Part shown: piece after piece, positions 41,031 to 50,869 of the stretch
How positions within the stretch are numbered: the stretch's first letter is position 1
Layout of the letters: every line of letters starts with the position of its first letter
Assembly (NCBI RefSeq): GCF_000620865.1
Contig: NZ_KK211190.1
Location: forward strand, 1-64,000
Reading direction: 5' to 3'
Length of the DNA: 64,000 nucleotides
DNA from: Exiguobacterium sibiricum 7-3
GTDB lineage: Bacteria; Bacillota; Bacilli; Exiguobacteriales; Exiguobacteriaceae
Notes under the pieces: model-generated
The model's database searches: none
Told to the model about the DNA's origin: nothing
The model's input: the letters and a program-made list of their open reading frames with translations, nothing else
Program-made: the position numbers and the translations under genes

Positions 41031-42227
41031 ATGAACAAACAAGACATCAGTGATATCCGTCGCCATTTTAAGGTCGACTCGGAACTACTTAAAATCAACG
41101 AAATTTATAATGTATATATCCGCAAAGAAACGAGTGAAATCTTCTATGAGGAAAGCCGACCATTCGCCTTTCTCGAACTTGAGCAACAGGAATTGTTCCT
41201 TGCGAACTTCAAGAAAGTCCTGACCGGGAAACTCGACATCAAACTGTTTGAGGTCAAGTTCCAGCAGCCGGAAGAAGGCGCGACCGGACATACGCAACAA
41301 CTGTTGTACGAAGGGCTATACACGGAAGAGACAGAAGACTGGACGGAGCAGATGCAACAGATTGCGCTGAAGATGGTCCAGGACGTGCAGTACGAAAACG
41401 ATATCGTCGTCACGTTCATCCGGGGACAGTATTACAAAACGACGAAACGGCAGGCAGACGAGACGGAAGTTGATAAGAACGATGAAGTTTATACGACACC
41501 GTTTATTCTGAGCAGTCTCAACCAGACGGAACTGCCGAAACAATCACTTGTCTTCGACTATGTCGATCTCGAGTTCAAGTCGAACCTGCTGATCAATCCG
41601 GTCATCAAACTCGCGTCACCAATCGGCGGCTTTTTATTCCCGTGCTTTACGGATAATGCGGCGGACGTCAACCGTGTCCTTTACACAGCAAGCAAGCCGA
41701 ATAAACCTGATCTGTTGTTCATCGAAAACGTCCTGAACGGTGATCAGATCGTGACGGCGGAAGAAGACAAAGCGGTGTTTGAAGAGATCGTCAAACTGGT
41801 CATCGGCGAATCAGTCGATTCAAAAACGCTGGCGGGTGTCTATGAGGAAGTCAATCACCTGCTTGTCGTTGAGGACGAAAAGGAAGACGAGCCGGAAGAT
41901 ATTCCGATGCTGGACGTCAAAGAAGTCGAACGGGTCTTAAAAGCGAGCGGCATCGAAGACGTTAGTACGGAACAGGTCGAACGGGCTTTCAAAACAGTCA
42001 TCGATGATACGACGTACGAGATGAAGGCGAGCAACATCGTCCCGAACTATGAAGCGAAATCGATTAAAATCAATACGAAAGTCGCGAATATCTCCGTCAG
42101 CGCCCAGGATTTGAAGTACATCAAGCAGGTCAATTACAACGGCAAACAATGTCTGTTGATTGAAGTCGAGGAAGATACCGTCATCGACGGATTTACGCTC
42201 GTCTCGGAAGAAAATATTTTAAGTTAA
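41031..42227 (+). CDS. DUF4317 family protein
   Basis: A 398-residue cytosolic protein of the DUF4317 family, widespread in Firmicutes and without known function. The N terminus MNKQDISDIRRHFK and the following KINEIYNVYIRKETSEIFYEE are characteristic. The middle holds NPVIKLASPIGGFLFPCF, and an acidic linker (VEDEKEDEPEDIP) leads to a C-terminal domain. CAAGGAGCTGAG precedes the ATG. It is monocistronic and ends at a strong hairpin. Confidence 0.85.
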   Translation: MNKQDISDIRRHFKVDSELLKINEIYNVYIRKETSEIFYEESRPFAFLELEQQELFLANFKKVLTGKLDIKLFEVKFQQPEEGATGHTQQLLYEGLYTEETEDWTEQMQQIALKMVQDVQYENDIVVTFIRGQYYKTTKRQADETEVDKNDEVYTTPFILSSLNQTELPKQSLVFDYVDLEFKSNLLINPVIKLASPIGGFLFPCFTDNAADVNRVLYTASKPNKPDLLFIENVLNGDQIVTAEEDKAVFEEIVKLVIGESVDSKTLAGVYEEVNHLLVVEDEKEDEPEDIPMLDVKEVERVLKASGIEDVSTEQVERAFKTVIDDTTYEMKASNIVPNYEAKSIKINTKVANISVSAQDLKYIKQVNYNGKQCLLIEVEEDTVIDGFTLVSEENILS

Positions 42228-42235
42228 TTCAAAAA

Positions 42236-42297
42236 GGCACTCGTTTCGCGTCATTCCGACAGGGAAAGGACGCGAAAGACGGGTGCCGTTTTTTGAA
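42236..42297 (+). terminator. DUF4317 gene terminator
   Basis: GGCACTCGTTTCGCGTC pairs with GACGCGAAAGACGGGTGCC around a 16-base loop and is followed by TTTTTT. Confidence 0.85.
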
Positions 42298-42401
42298 TCA
42301 TCCAGAATGATTGATTAATCGGATAAAGATGCGTATGATTGATTTTGTAAGCGGTATCTTTTAAGAAAAAGAGATATCCGACATTTTTTTAATCATTTAC
42401 G

Positions 42402-42415
42402 AAAGCGGTTTCGAT
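42402..42415. promoter_or_regulatory. cre-like operator (CcpA or a LacI-family regulator)
   Basis: CGAAAGCGGTTTCG matches the catabolite-responsive consensus TGWAANCGNTNWCA at all but the terminal positions. It is 67 bases upstream of the esterase-glycosidase pair, as expected for sugar-controlled genes. A LacI-type specific repressor could use the same shape. Confidence 0.65.
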
Positions 42416-42481
42416 ACTTATTTTTACAAATGAATGACCTCTTATAAGCATGTAAGGAATTCGATAAAAGGAGGAAGAAAC

Positions 42482-43576
42482 ATGGGACAGGAGTATCAGC
42501 AATTGGTCGATCGGTTAGCGCAAAAAAAGACCGGTGAACTACAGGATGGTGTCGAAGTCGTCATCAAACCGGTACCGGACCGGACGGAAAGCGGCGTACT
42601 CGATCCGCGCGTCTTGGAAGTCATGACGCAGCAACAGCAGGACAGTTCACCGGCCGGCCCTTTTTCACTCGAAGCAGCACGGGCCGGGATGGGCTGGGTC
42701 AACACCGACCTGACAACGACAGACATCACGACGGAAGACATCATGATTCCAAGTGCCGAGCAATCGATTCCGGCACGAATCTATCGTCCCCGGTCGACGG
42801 AACCGTTACCGGCGGTTGTCTATTTCCACGGCGGCGGCTTTTTCGGCGGAACGCTTGAACCGGTCGAACATCCTTGCCGGTTGTTGGCGGAGCGGGCGAA
42901 CGTTGTCGTGATTTCGATCGATTACCGACTCGCACCGGAACACCCGTTTCCGGCTGGTCTGAACGATTGTTTCACGTCCGTCAAATGGGTTTACGAACAG
43001 GCGGCAGAGCTCGGGATCAGCCGTACACAGCTGGCTGTCGCCGGCGACAGTGCCGGCGGGAACTTAGCGACGGTCTGTGCCTTGCTTGACCGCGAACAGC
43101 AGACAGAGATGATCCAGTACCAAGTCCTGCTCTATCCGGTCGTCAATCTTGCCGCCTTGCCGACGGATGATTTCGAGTGGTGTCTTGACGCCTACGAAAT
43201 GAACGAGAATCGGGAGTTGCTTGAAGGGATCGTCACAGCTCTTGCAGACACGGATGGCTTGTTGAACCGGTTATATCTGCAAGGAACGACCGATGTCCAG
43301 GATCCGCATGTCTCTCCACTGTTTAGCGACAAGCTGGCAGGACTACCGGACGCATTGATCATCACGGCAGAATACGATTACCTCCGTCTTGAAGGGGAAG
43401 CGTACGGACGAAAACTCGCGCGGGCCGGTGTCAAAACAAAACGCATTCAATACAACGGGATGGACCACGCCTTTATCGAAAAGCTCGGGCAGTATCCGCA
43501 AGCGGAAGACTGCATCACGGAAATCGCGAACGGTCTGAAGAAACGGTTTGCGACTACACAACCAACAGGAGGATGA
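42482..43576 (+). CDS. Alpha/beta hydrolase (hormone-sensitive-lipase family esterase)
   Basis: A 364-residue esterase. It shows the HSL oxyanion motif YFHGGGFFGGT, the nucleophile motif GDSAGGN, the acid region ALIITAEYDYLRLEGEAYG and the catalytic His in YNGMDHAFIEK. ATG 42482 has AAAGGAGGAAG just upstream. The end is four bases from the glycosidase start, indicating one operon. Co-expression with a GH3 enzyme suggests removal of acyl groups from plant glycosides or xylo-oligosaccharides; the substrate is not known. Confidence 0.88.
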   Translation: MGQEYQQLVDRLAQKKTGELQDGVEVVIKPVPDRTESGVLDPRVLEVMTQQQQDSSPAGPFSLEAARAGMGWVNTDLTTTDITTEDIMIPSAEQSIPARIYRPRSTEPLPAVVYFHGGGFFGGTLEPVEHPCRLLAERANVVVISIDYRLAPEHPFPAGLNDCFTSVKWVYEQAAELGISRTQLAVAGDSAGGNLATVCALLDREQQTEMIQYQVLLYPVVNLAALPTDDFEWCLDAYEMNENRELLEGIVTALADTDGLLNRLYLQGTTDVQDPHVSPLFSDKLAGLPDALIITAEYDYLRLEGEAYGRKLARAGVKTKRIQYNGMDHAFIEKLGQYPQAEDCITEIANGLKKRFATTQPTGG

Positions 43577-43580
43577 ATCG

Positions 43581-46355
43581 ATGACGACATATACATTAGA
43601 TTGGAACGCCTATACGGCACTGGCAAGGCAGACGGTCGCAGAAGGAGCGGTCCTGCTGAAAAATGACAAGCAGACGTTGCCGTTGCCTGCAGGAACAACA
43701 GTCTCGGTGTTCGGACGTAATCAGTTCAATTATTATAAAAGCGGAACAGGGTCCGGCGGAATGGTCAACGTCACGCACGTGACAAGTCCGCTCGAAGCGT
43801 TGCAACAACATCCGGATGTGACGGTAAACCAGTCGTTACTCGACGTCTATGAAGTCTGGCTGAAAGATCATCCGTTTGATAAAGGCGAAGGCTGGGCCGC
43901 GGAACCGTGGTCGCAGGAAGAAATGCCGGTCACGGATGAAGTCGTCGCAGACGCAGCGTCGCAATCAGACGTCGCCATCATCATGATCGGTCGGACGGCC
44001 GGTGAAGACCGTGATAACACAGCGGATCCCGGCAGTTATCTGCTGACGGACGTCGAACTGACACTGATTGATAAAGTCTCGGGAGCGTTTTCGAAGACCG
44101 TCGTCTTATTAAACGTCGGCAATGTCATCGACATGCAGTGGGCGCTTGATTTCAATCCGAGTGCGATCCTGTACGGATGGCAAGGCGGGATGGAAGGCGG
44201 AAACGCCTTGGTCGATCTCTTAACGGGAGCGGTCACGCCATCCGGAAAACTGCCGGATACGATTGTCCGTTCCCTCGATGCGTACCCGTCAACACCGTAC
44301 TTCGGCCATGAGGACCGGGCGATTTACAAGGAAGACATCTATGTCGGATACCGTTACTTTGAGACGTTTGCGAAAGACGATGTTCTTTATCCGTTCGGAT
44401 TCGGCTTATCGTATACGACGTTTGATGTCGTAACTGACAAGGTCGACATGACGGAGCAACAGGTCACGTTAACCGTCAACGTCACGAATATAGGGACACA
44501 CAGCGGGAAAGAAGTTGTCCAGGTGTATCTTGAAAAACCGCAGGGACAACTCGGCAATCCGGCACGAGGACTTGTGACGTTTGCGAAAACGCAACAGCTC
44601 GAACCGGGGCAACATGAGACGTTGACGCTGACCGTTCCGCTGACAGAATTTGCGAGTTACGATGACGCGGGTCTGACGGGGCATAAATCGTCTTACGTCA
44701 TCGAAGCAGGTGCTTATCATCTGTACGCCGGCACAGACGTCCGGACGGCGGCGCACGTGGCGACACAAACAATCGAAGCGTTACGTGTAGTTGAGACATT
44801 AAGCGAAAACATGGCACCGATCACAGCATTCGACCGGCTGAAGCCGCAACAGACAGAGACCGGGTATGAAGTCACGTACGAAGCGACACCATTGCGGACG
44901 ATTGATCCGGAAGCCCGCCGTTTAGCCGAACGACCGGCAGCACGCACGTATTCGGACAACCAGGGACTGACCCTGAAGGATGTCTACGAAGAGAAGACGT
45001 CGCTCGACGTGTTCCTCGATCAGTTGACGGATGAGGATCTTGCGGCGATCGTCCGCGGTGAAGGAATGAACTCCCCACGCGTTACTCCGGGAACGGCAGC
45101 GGCGTTTGGTGGCGTGACCGACCGGCTGACAGCGTTCGGGATTCCGGCAGCCTGCTGTGCCGACGGTCCGTCCGGCATCCGGATGGATATCGGAACAAAA
45201 GCTTTCTCACTGCCGAACGGAACGCTCGTCGCCTCAACGTTCAACGTCGATTTAGTCGCGGATTTATTTGAGATGACAGGGCTTGAACTCCGGAAAAACG
45301 GCATCGATACGTTGCTTGGACCGGGGATGAACATTCACCGTCATCCACTCAACGGCCGGAACTTCGAATACTTCTCGGAAGATCCACATTTAACGGGGAT
45401 GATGGCTGTCGCCCAGCTCGACGGGATGCACCGGGTTGGCGTGACCGGAACGCTGAAGCATTTAAGTGCCAACAATCAGGAATTCCATCGTCATGATCTC
45501 GATTCGATCGTCTCGGAACGGGCGTTACGGGAGATTTATCTGAAAGGATTTGAGCATGCCGTCAAACGGGGGCAGGCATATGCCATCATGACGACATACG
45601 GTGCCGTCAATGGTCTGTGGACCGCCGGCTTATATGATCAGAACACCCGGATTCTCCGCGACGAGTGGGGCTTTGACGGTGTTGTCATGACCGACTGGTG
45701 GGCGAAGATCAATACGGAAGAAACGGAAGCCAACCGGCAACAGACGGCGACGATGGTCCGTTCGCAAAACGATCTCTACATGGTCGTCGGAGAACCGGGG
45801 GCCAATCCGTTCGAGGATGATACACTGTCATCGCTTGCGGACGGGACGTTGACACGGGCGGAATTGTTACGGAGTGCGGCGAATATCTGTCAGTTCATCC
45901 TGCGGTCACCGGTCATGGAGCGGACACTTGGTCAGGAGTCAACGGTCGAGGTTACCGAATTACCGGAAGAAACGGATGATCTCAACGAACAGGCGGTGAT
46001 GCATCAGCAACTCCAGAGCGGTGTTCCGATCGTTTTCGACGAACTCGATACGTCGACCGGAAGCAGTCACGTCTTTGCCGTCACGGCGGAAGAAACCGGG
46101 ATGTACCACGTCACGTTCGAAGCCCGGTCGTATGCGGGGGAACTGGCGCAGATGCCGGTGACCTTGTTTGCGAATAATATGCCGGTCGCGACGTTTACGT
46201 TTAACGGAACGAATGGCGAATGGGTGACGCAGACGAAAGACGTCTTTGTGTTTAATCCGCACAACTACTTCAAGCTGTACTTTGCGCTTGGCGGACTTGA
46301 ACTCAAGAACATCACCTTTACGCTAACGGAATCGTTCCATATGAAAAACGGCTAA
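43581..46355 (+). CDS. Glycoside hydrolase family 3, permuted domain order
   Basis: A 924-residue GH3 enzyme. The C-terminal-type alpha/beta sandwich comes first (AVLLKNDKQTLPLP, IMIGRTAGEDRD, YPFGFGLSYTTF), then a fibronectin III-like part. The catalytic TIM barrel comes last (ACCADGPSGIRM, LGPGMNIHRHPLNGRNFEYFSEDP, KHLSANNQE). The nucleophile Asp is residue 705 in VVMTDWW. A beta-rich C-terminal domain (about 800-924) may bind carbohydrate. This inverted order is seen in a subset of GH3 beta-glucosidases. No signal peptide, so cytosolic. ATG 43581 follows AGGAGGATG. Confidence 0.93.
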   Translation: MTTYTLDWNAYTALARQTVAEGAVLLKNDKQTLPLPAGTTVSVFGRNQFNYYKSGTGSGGMVNVTHVTSPLEALQQHPDVTVNQSLLDVYEVWLKDHPFDKGEGWAAEPWSQEEMPVTDEVVADAASQSDVAIIMIGRTAGEDRDNTADPGSYLLTDVELTLIDKVSGAFSKTVVLLNVGNVIDMQWALDFNPSAILYGWQGGMEGGNALVDLLTGAVTPSGKLPDTIVRSLDAYPSTPYFGHEDRAIYKEDIYVGYRYFETFAKDDVLYPFGFGLSYTTFDVVTDKVDMTEQQVTLTVNVTNIGTHSGKEVVQVYLEKPQGQLGNPARGLVTFAKTQQLEPGQHETLTLTVPLTEFASYDDAGLTGHKSSYVIEAGAYHLYAGTDVRTAAHVATQTIEALRVVETLSENMAPITAFDRLKPQQTETGYEVTYEATPLRTIDPEARRLAERPAARTYSDNQGLTLKDVYEEKTSLDVFLDQLTDEDLAAIVRGEGMNSPRVTPGTAAAFGGVTDRLTAFGIPAACCADGPSGIRMDIGTKAFSLPNGTLVASTFNVDLVADLFEMTGLELRKNGIDTLLGPGMNIHRHPLNGRNFEYFSEDPHLTGMMAVAQLDGMHRVGVTGTLKHLSANNQEFHRHDLDSIVSERALREIYLKGFEHAVKRGQAYAIMTTYGAVNGLWTAGLYDQNTRILRDEWGFDGVVMTDWWAKINTEETEANRQQTATMVRSQNDLYMVVGEPGANPFEDDTLSSLADGTLTRAELLRSAANICQFILRSPVMERTLGQESTVEVTELPEETDDLNEQAVMHQQLQSGVPIVFDELDTSTGSSHVFAVTAEETGMYHVTFEARSYAGELAQMPVTLFANNMPVATFTFNGTNGEWVTQTKDVFVFNPHNYFKLYFALGGLELKNITFTLTESFHMKNG

Positions 46356-46388
46356 ACACATCATAAAGAATTAAAAAACGTGCACGAC

Positions 46389-46430
46389 AAAAAGAGAGAA
46401 GCGATGTCTAAGCCGCTTCTCTCTTTTGTT
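46389..46430. terminator. Bidirectional terminator between GH3 and dus
   Basis: AAAGAGAGAAGCG and CGCTTCTCTCTTT form the stem, with A and T tracts outside, serving convergent genes. Confidence 0.85.
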
Positions 46431-46444
46431 ACCTCTATTTTTTC

Positions 46445-47440
46445 TTAAATCGAAAACGAGTTAACGGCGTGAATGCCTTCTTGTTCGACGAATTCGTCAA
46501 GCAGTGCCCGGACGTCATCCGTTGAATTCGTATCCATCAGACGGGCGCGTAATTCGCTCGCCCCGCGGAAACCACGGACATAAATCTTGAAGAACCGGCG
46601 GAGCGGTTTGAAAAGACGGGGTTCGAATTCAGCTGAATACTGATCGTGTAGGTCGAGTTGCAGACGTAACAGATCAAGTAATTCTTCACTCGAATGATCT
46701 TTCTTTTCAACTTCGAACGCAAACGGGTTATGGAAAATTCCGCGTCCGATCATGACGCCGTCGACACCATACTGCTCGACGAGTTCAAGCCCGTGTTGGC
46801 GGTCGTTGATGTCTCCATTGATCGTCAAGAGCGTTTGCGGTGCCACTTCATCGCGGAGCTTCTTGATTTCCGGAATCAGTTCGAAGTGGGCCGGGACCGC
46901 ACTCATTTCTTTACGTGTCCGCAGGTGAATCGACAGGTTGGCGATGTCCTGCTCGAGAATATGGCGTAACCAGTCGTGCCATTCTTCGACTTTTGAGTAA
47001 CCGAGGCGTGTCTTGACGCTGACCGGCAAACCGCCGGCTTTTGCTGCTTGAATCAGTTCAGCGGCGACATCGGGGCGGTTGATCAGCCCGGATCCCTTTC
47101 CGTTGACGGCGACGTTCTGAACCGGGCAACCCATGTTGATATCGATGCCCTTAAAGCCCATTTCCGCCATCCCGATACTCATTTCACGGAAATATTCCGG
47201 TTTGTCGCCCCATATGTGGGCGACCATCGGCTGTTCATCTTCCGTGAACTCAAGGCGTCCGCGGACACTCTGTTTTCCTTTTGGATGACAGTAACTTTCT
47301 GTATTCGTAAATTCAGTAAAGAAGACATCCGGCCGCGCTGCTTTCGCGACGACGTGACGGAAGACGACGTCGGTGACATCTTCCATTGGAGCAAGTACAA
47401 AAAATGGTCGTGGCAGGTCCTGCCAAAAGTTGTTTTTCAT
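46445..47440 (-). CDS. dus: tRNA-dihydrouridine synthase
   Basis: A 331-residue FMN enzyme reducing uridine to dihydrouridine in tRNA. It has [15 protein letters not shown] at the N terminus, [20 protein letters not shown] with the catalytic Cys, [19 protein letters not shown] and [17 protein letters not shown] 47440 (MKNNFW) is chosen after AAGGAAAGGG. The [15 protein letters not shown] segment marks a subfamily distinct from DusB, so the exact tRNA position is not assigned. Confidence 0.92.
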   Translation of the reverse strand: MKNNFWQDLPRPFFVLAPMEDVTDVVFRHVVAKAARPDVFFTEFTNTESYCHPKGKQSVRGRLEFTEDEQPMVAHIWGDKPEYFREMSIGMAEMGFKGIDINMGCPVQNVAVNGKGSGLINRPDVAAELIQAAKAGGLPVSVKTRLGYSKVEEWHDWLRHILEQDIANLSIHLRTRKEMSAVPAHFELIPEIKKLRDEVAPQTLLTINGDINDRQHGLELVEQYGVDGVMIGRGIFHNPFAFEVEKKDHSSEELLDLLRLQLDLHDQYSAEFEPRLFKPLRRFFKIYVRGFRGASELRARLMDTNSTDDVRALLDEFVEQEGIHAVNSFSI

Positions 47441-47541
47441 CGTATATAAAACCCTTTCCTTAAGGTAATTCGTTTTGCACAATTAAAATTTCATCAACTA
47501 TACACTTTAATCGTAATGAGGAAAAAGTGCAAGCGGATGGT

Positions 47542-49134
47542 TTAGGAAAGGGGCGTCGGATAATGAATCAAGGCGGTGGCCGGTGTGACTTGTCCGTTCG
47601 ATTGTTTGTAGATGATATGGTCTGCCGACAACTCGGTCGGCGACTTCAGACCGGCAGCGGCGGTCAGATTGTATAATCCTTCCCGGAGCGAGATGATGTA
47701 GTTCGTCACCCGGAAACTTTTTTCATCAATGATCAACGCTTGCTGGAGTTTCGGATCGGTCGTCGCGACTCCGACCGGACAGTGGTTCGTATGACAGACT
47801 TGCGCCTGGATGCAGCCGACGTTAAACATCAAGCCGCGGGCGATGTTGACGAAATCAGCACCGAGCCCTAAGGCGACGGCAATCTTATCGGCACTGATCA
47901 ATTTTCCGGAAGCAAACAGTTTGATACGGTCACGGATCCCGTGCGCGACCAGCAACTGATGCAGATAAGGTAGGGCGGATTTGAGCGGTAATCCGGCGAC
48001 ATCCGCGAGTTCCTGGAACGACGCACCGGTTCCGCCTTCCCCGCCATCAATCGTGATGAAATCCGGATGTTTTCCGGACGTTGTCATGTAAGAGACGAGT
48101 TCATGCAGATCATTTAGATTGCCGACGACCAGTTTAATGCCGACCGGCTTTCCGCCGGTCTCACGCAACAGTTCGACAAACGTCAGCATCTCTTCCGGTG
48201 TCTGGAATTCATTGAACCGGTTGGGACTGTCGATGCTGACACCGGCTTTGACGTTCCGGACGGAGGCGATTTCAGCCGTGACCTTTTCGCCTTCGAGGTG
48301 ACCGCCCCTTGTTTTCGCACCTTGGGCCAGTTTCAGTTCAAAGGCTTTGATTTGTGTCAGCTCACTTTTCTTTTTGAATTCTTCGAGCGAAAAAGCACCG
48401 TCTTCCGTCCGGACACCAAACAGTCCCGGTCCAATCTGGAAGATGATATCGACGTCACCCTTCAAATGATAGTCGGATAGTCCGCCTTCTCCGGTGTTCA
48501 TCCAGGTTCCTTCCGCCCGGCCGAGACCGATCGACAATGCCGTAATCGCCCGGTCACCGAGCGCACCGAAACTCATCGCCGACTGACCGATCAGTCCGAA
48601 GACTTGAAACGGGTGACGGCAGGTATGTTCGCCAATGATCGGAGCGTCAGCGGCGGGGAGTAAAAACGGCGCAATCTGTTGTTCGACCAAGTGTTCTTTA
48701 CGGGTCAGGAGATTATCCTGATCAAGTTGATAGAGATGAGTCGTAATTTTATGTTGATTATCGATCCGCAGTTCCTGACGGTTCGTTGGAAAAAGGGCAT
48801 TTTGTAAATAAAAGCCGGCTGCTTCAAAGTCACGTTCGGAACCAAATCCCATCGTCCGCGTATTATATTTACCGGAGAGAACCGCGGTTTTATAATCATT
48901 CCGGGAAAACGGTTTGTCTTCATTGTTATTTAAGAACAAATACTGGCGAAGTTCAGGACCGATTTTTTCAAGGATGTAACGGATTTTTCCGAGCACCGGA
49001 AAGTTTCGTAAGATGGAATGCTCCTGTTGTCTGTGATCGATATTCCACAGATAGAGCCCAAGCACTAACGGAACGAAGATGATGAGTGAAATCAATGTCA
49101 GGATGATCGTCAGAATGATGGTATCAGTCGACAT
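47542..49134 (-). CDS. FMN-binding glutamate synthase-like protein (GltS domain)
   Basis: A 530-residue protein with an N-terminal membrane helix (TIILTIILTLISLIIFVPLVLG) and a domain like the FMN/Fe-S synthase domain of glutamate synthase. It has SAMSFGALGDRAI, GEGGLSDYH, GAKTRGGHLEGEKV, TIDGGEGGTGASF and a Cys cluster in VGCIQAQVCHTNHCPVGVAT. No amidotransferase domain is present. Members of this group are not proven glutamate synthases. ATG 49134 has AAGGAGG upstream. Confidence 0.85.
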   Translation of the reverse strand: MSTDTIILTIILTLISLIIFVPLVLGLYLWNIDHRQQEHSILRNFPVLGKIRYILEKIGPELRQYLFLNNNEDKPFSRNDYKTAVLSGKYNTRTMGFGSERDFEAAGFYLQNALFPTNRQELRIDNQHKITTHLYQLDQDNLLTRKEHLVEQQIAPFLLPAADAPIIGEHTCRHPFQVFGLIGQSAMSFGALGDRAITALSIGLGRAEGTWMNTGEGGLSDYHLKGDVDIIFQIGPGLFGVRTEDGAFSLEEFKKKSELTQIKAFELKLAQGAKTRGGHLEGEKVTAEIASVRNVKAGVSIDSPNRFNEFQTPEEMLTFVELLRETGGKPVGIKLVVGNLNDLHELVSYMTTSGKHPDFITIDGGEGGTGASFQELADVAGLPLKSALPYLHQLLVAHGIRDRIKLFASGKLISADKIAVALGLGADFVNIARGLMFNVGCIQAQVCHTNHCPVGVATTDPKLQQALIIDEKSFRVTNYIISLREGLYNLTAAAGLKSPTELSADHIIYKQSNGQVTPATALIHYPTPLS

Positions 49135-49290
49135 GGGAGTGCCTCCTTCAGGAGTGGGAGCGGCGGGACGATGAAGAGGGAAAAACAAACAGGTTAGTCG
49201 AATAAGGTAAAACAAGACCGTTCTATCCCGATACCACTCGCCTGACGAATACAAACCTAACGGATCAGATGAAGGAAAGGATGATTTCTT

Positions 49291-49773
49291 ATGCATACAC
49301 TGTACATGAAACAGAAAGTATTCAGTTTACGGGGACGATTTTCGATTCAAGATCAGCAGGAACAGGACGTTTATCTTGTCGAAGGCAGCTTTATGAAACT
49401 GCCGAAGACTTTTTCAATCTCTACGGTTGATGGGGAGGAAGTCGCCGTCATCACGAAAAAAATGCTCAGCCTGTTGCCGAAGTTTTTTATCGAAGTCGAT
49501 GGTGAGACACTGACGATCGAAAAATCATTTACGTTCTTTAAAGACCGCTATACGATTGATGCGGCAGATCTCGAAATCGACGGAGACTGGTGGGATATGG
49601 ATTTTGAAATCAAGCGTCAAGGCGACGTCGTCGGAAGTGTCGAGAAAAAATGGTTCACGTTTGGTGACAGTTATGAAATTCAAGTCTTTGATCCGGACAT
49701 TGAGAAGATTTTAATTGCGCTTGTTGTCGCTATCGACTGTGTCAAAGAAGATGAAGAATCCAGCTCGTCATAA
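49291..49773 (+). CDS. LURP-one-related family protein, first of two
   Basis: A 160-residue protein of the LURP-one-related/tubby-like beta-barrel family. Typical features are LYMKQKVFSLRGRFSIQD, YLVEGSFMKLPKTFSI and KKWFTFGDSYEIQV. The fold is seen; the function of bacterial members is unknown. It carries no signal peptide. AAGGAAAGGATGATTTC precedes the ATG. It forms an operon with a paralogue 26 bases downstream and a NUDIX enzyme. Confidence 0.85.
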   Translation: MHTLYMKQKVFSLRGRFSIQDQQEQDVYLVEGSFMKLPKTFSISTVDGEEVAVITKKMLSLLPKFFIEVDGETLTIEKSFTFFKDRYTIDAADLEIDGDWWDMDFEIKRQGDVVGSVEKKWFTFGDSYEIQVFDPDIEKILIALVVAIDCVKEDEESSSS

Positions 49774-49799
49774 GAAAACAATCAGGAGAGGAAGCGCAT

Positions 49800-50309
49800 A
49801 TGAAGCAGCTTTTGATGAAACAGACGTTTGAACTGAATAGGCGATTTACGATTACCGATGAAGCCGGACAGATCGCGTATGAAGTAAGAGGACAGTTATT
49901 CCAAATGCAGAAAAACTGGCAACTCGTGCACGAAGGATCCGAAGTCGGTCGGGTGACGAAACAGACGTTCAGTATGTTGCCTCACGTCCTGATTGAACTG
50001 GACGGGCGCGTCGTTGCAACGATTCAAAAAACCGGATTTGTGATGTTTTCGAATTACCGGATTGACAGCCGGGAGTTGCATGTCGACATCAACTGGGCGA
50101 CGATGACGTTCAGCGTCATGTATCAGGGAAATAAAATCGGGCAAGGCAAAAGACGGTGGGTCCGCTTCGGCAAACAATACGAATTGACACTGCTCGACGA
50201 CACGGCAGAACAACTGTTTTTAAATGTCGTCCTCGGACTTGACCGGGCGAAAGCAGACAAAACCGTCTCGACGCTGTTTGCGGACAATTGGGCAGGGGGG
50301 AAGAAGTAA
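49800..50309 (+). CDS. LURP-one-related family protein, second of two
   Basis: A 169-residue paralogue of the preceding gene (LLMKQTFELNRRFTITDEAGQ, YEVRGQLFQMQKNW, RRWVRFGKQYELTL). The two share layout and motifs but are well diverged, so the duplication is old. AGGAGAGGAAGCG precedes the ATG; the stop abuts the ATG of the NUDIX gene. Confidence 0.85.
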   Translation: MKQLLMKQTFELNRRFTITDEAGQIAYEVRGQLFQMQKNWQLVHEGSEVGRVTKQTFSMLPHVLIELDGRVVATIQKTGFVMFSNYRIDSRELHVDINWATMTFSVMYQGNKIGQGKRRWVRFGKQYELTLLDDTAEQLFLNVVLGLDRAKADKTVSTLFADNWAGGKK

Positions 50310-50828
50310 ATGGAACGATGGGATATTTATACGGCAGACCGCGTAAAAACAGGCCGTACCTGGCCGCGGGGGACAGAATTAAAAGACGGCGATTACCATC
50401 TTGTTGTGCACGTCTGTTTGTTTAACAAACAAGGACAAATGTTGATTCAGCAACGCCAGCCGTTCAAAGAGGGCTGGTCGAACATGTGGGACCTCAGTGT
50501 CGGCGGAAGTGCGACGACTGGTGACACGAGTCAAATGGCTGCCGAGCGCGAATTGTTCGAGGAACTCGGACTATCGCTGTCATTCGAAGGACGGCGTCCA
50601 CAGTTGACGGTGCCGTTTGAAGTCGGATTTGACGACTATTACTTAATTGAAAAAGAAGTCGATCTGACGACCCTGACGTTACAGGAAGAAGAAGTCCAAA
50701 CCGTCAAATGGGCGACGGAAGAGGAAATCATTACCGGGATTCGGAAAGGAGTCTTCATTTCCTATCATGAACCGTTGATTCGGTTGCTGTTCATCCTGCG
50801 CAATCAATACGGTGCGCATCAAAAATAA
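50310..50828 (+). CDS. NUDIX hydrolase (Idi-like)
   Basis: A 172-residue NUDIX protein. The box is GSATTGDTSQMAAERELFEELGL (about residues 68-90), close to the GX5EX7REUXEEXGU pattern. The N-terminal WDIYTADRVKTGRTWPRG and HVCLFNKQGQMLIQQRQ are of the type annotated as isopentenyl-diphosphate isomerase-like NUDIX enzymes. The substrate is uncertain. It starts directly at the stop of the previous gene. Confidence 0.88.
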   Translation: MERWDIYTADRVKTGRTWPRGTELKDGDYHLVVHVCLFNKQGQMLIQQRQPFKEGWSNMWDLSVGGSATTGDTSQMAAERELFEELGLSLSFEGRRPQLTVPFEVGFDDYYLIEKEVDLTTLTLQEEEVQTVKWATEEEIITGIRKGVFISYHEPLIRLLFILRNQYGAHQK

Positions 50829-50868
50829 ACAATCCCCAGGTCGCAGGCGACACTGGGGATTGTTTGCA
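50829..50868. terminator. Bidirectional terminator between NUDIX and MFS genes
   Basis: AACAATCCCCAG and CTGGGGATTGTT flank a short loop; near-perfect stem with A/T tracts on both sides. Confidence 0.85.
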
Positions 50869-50869
50869 A

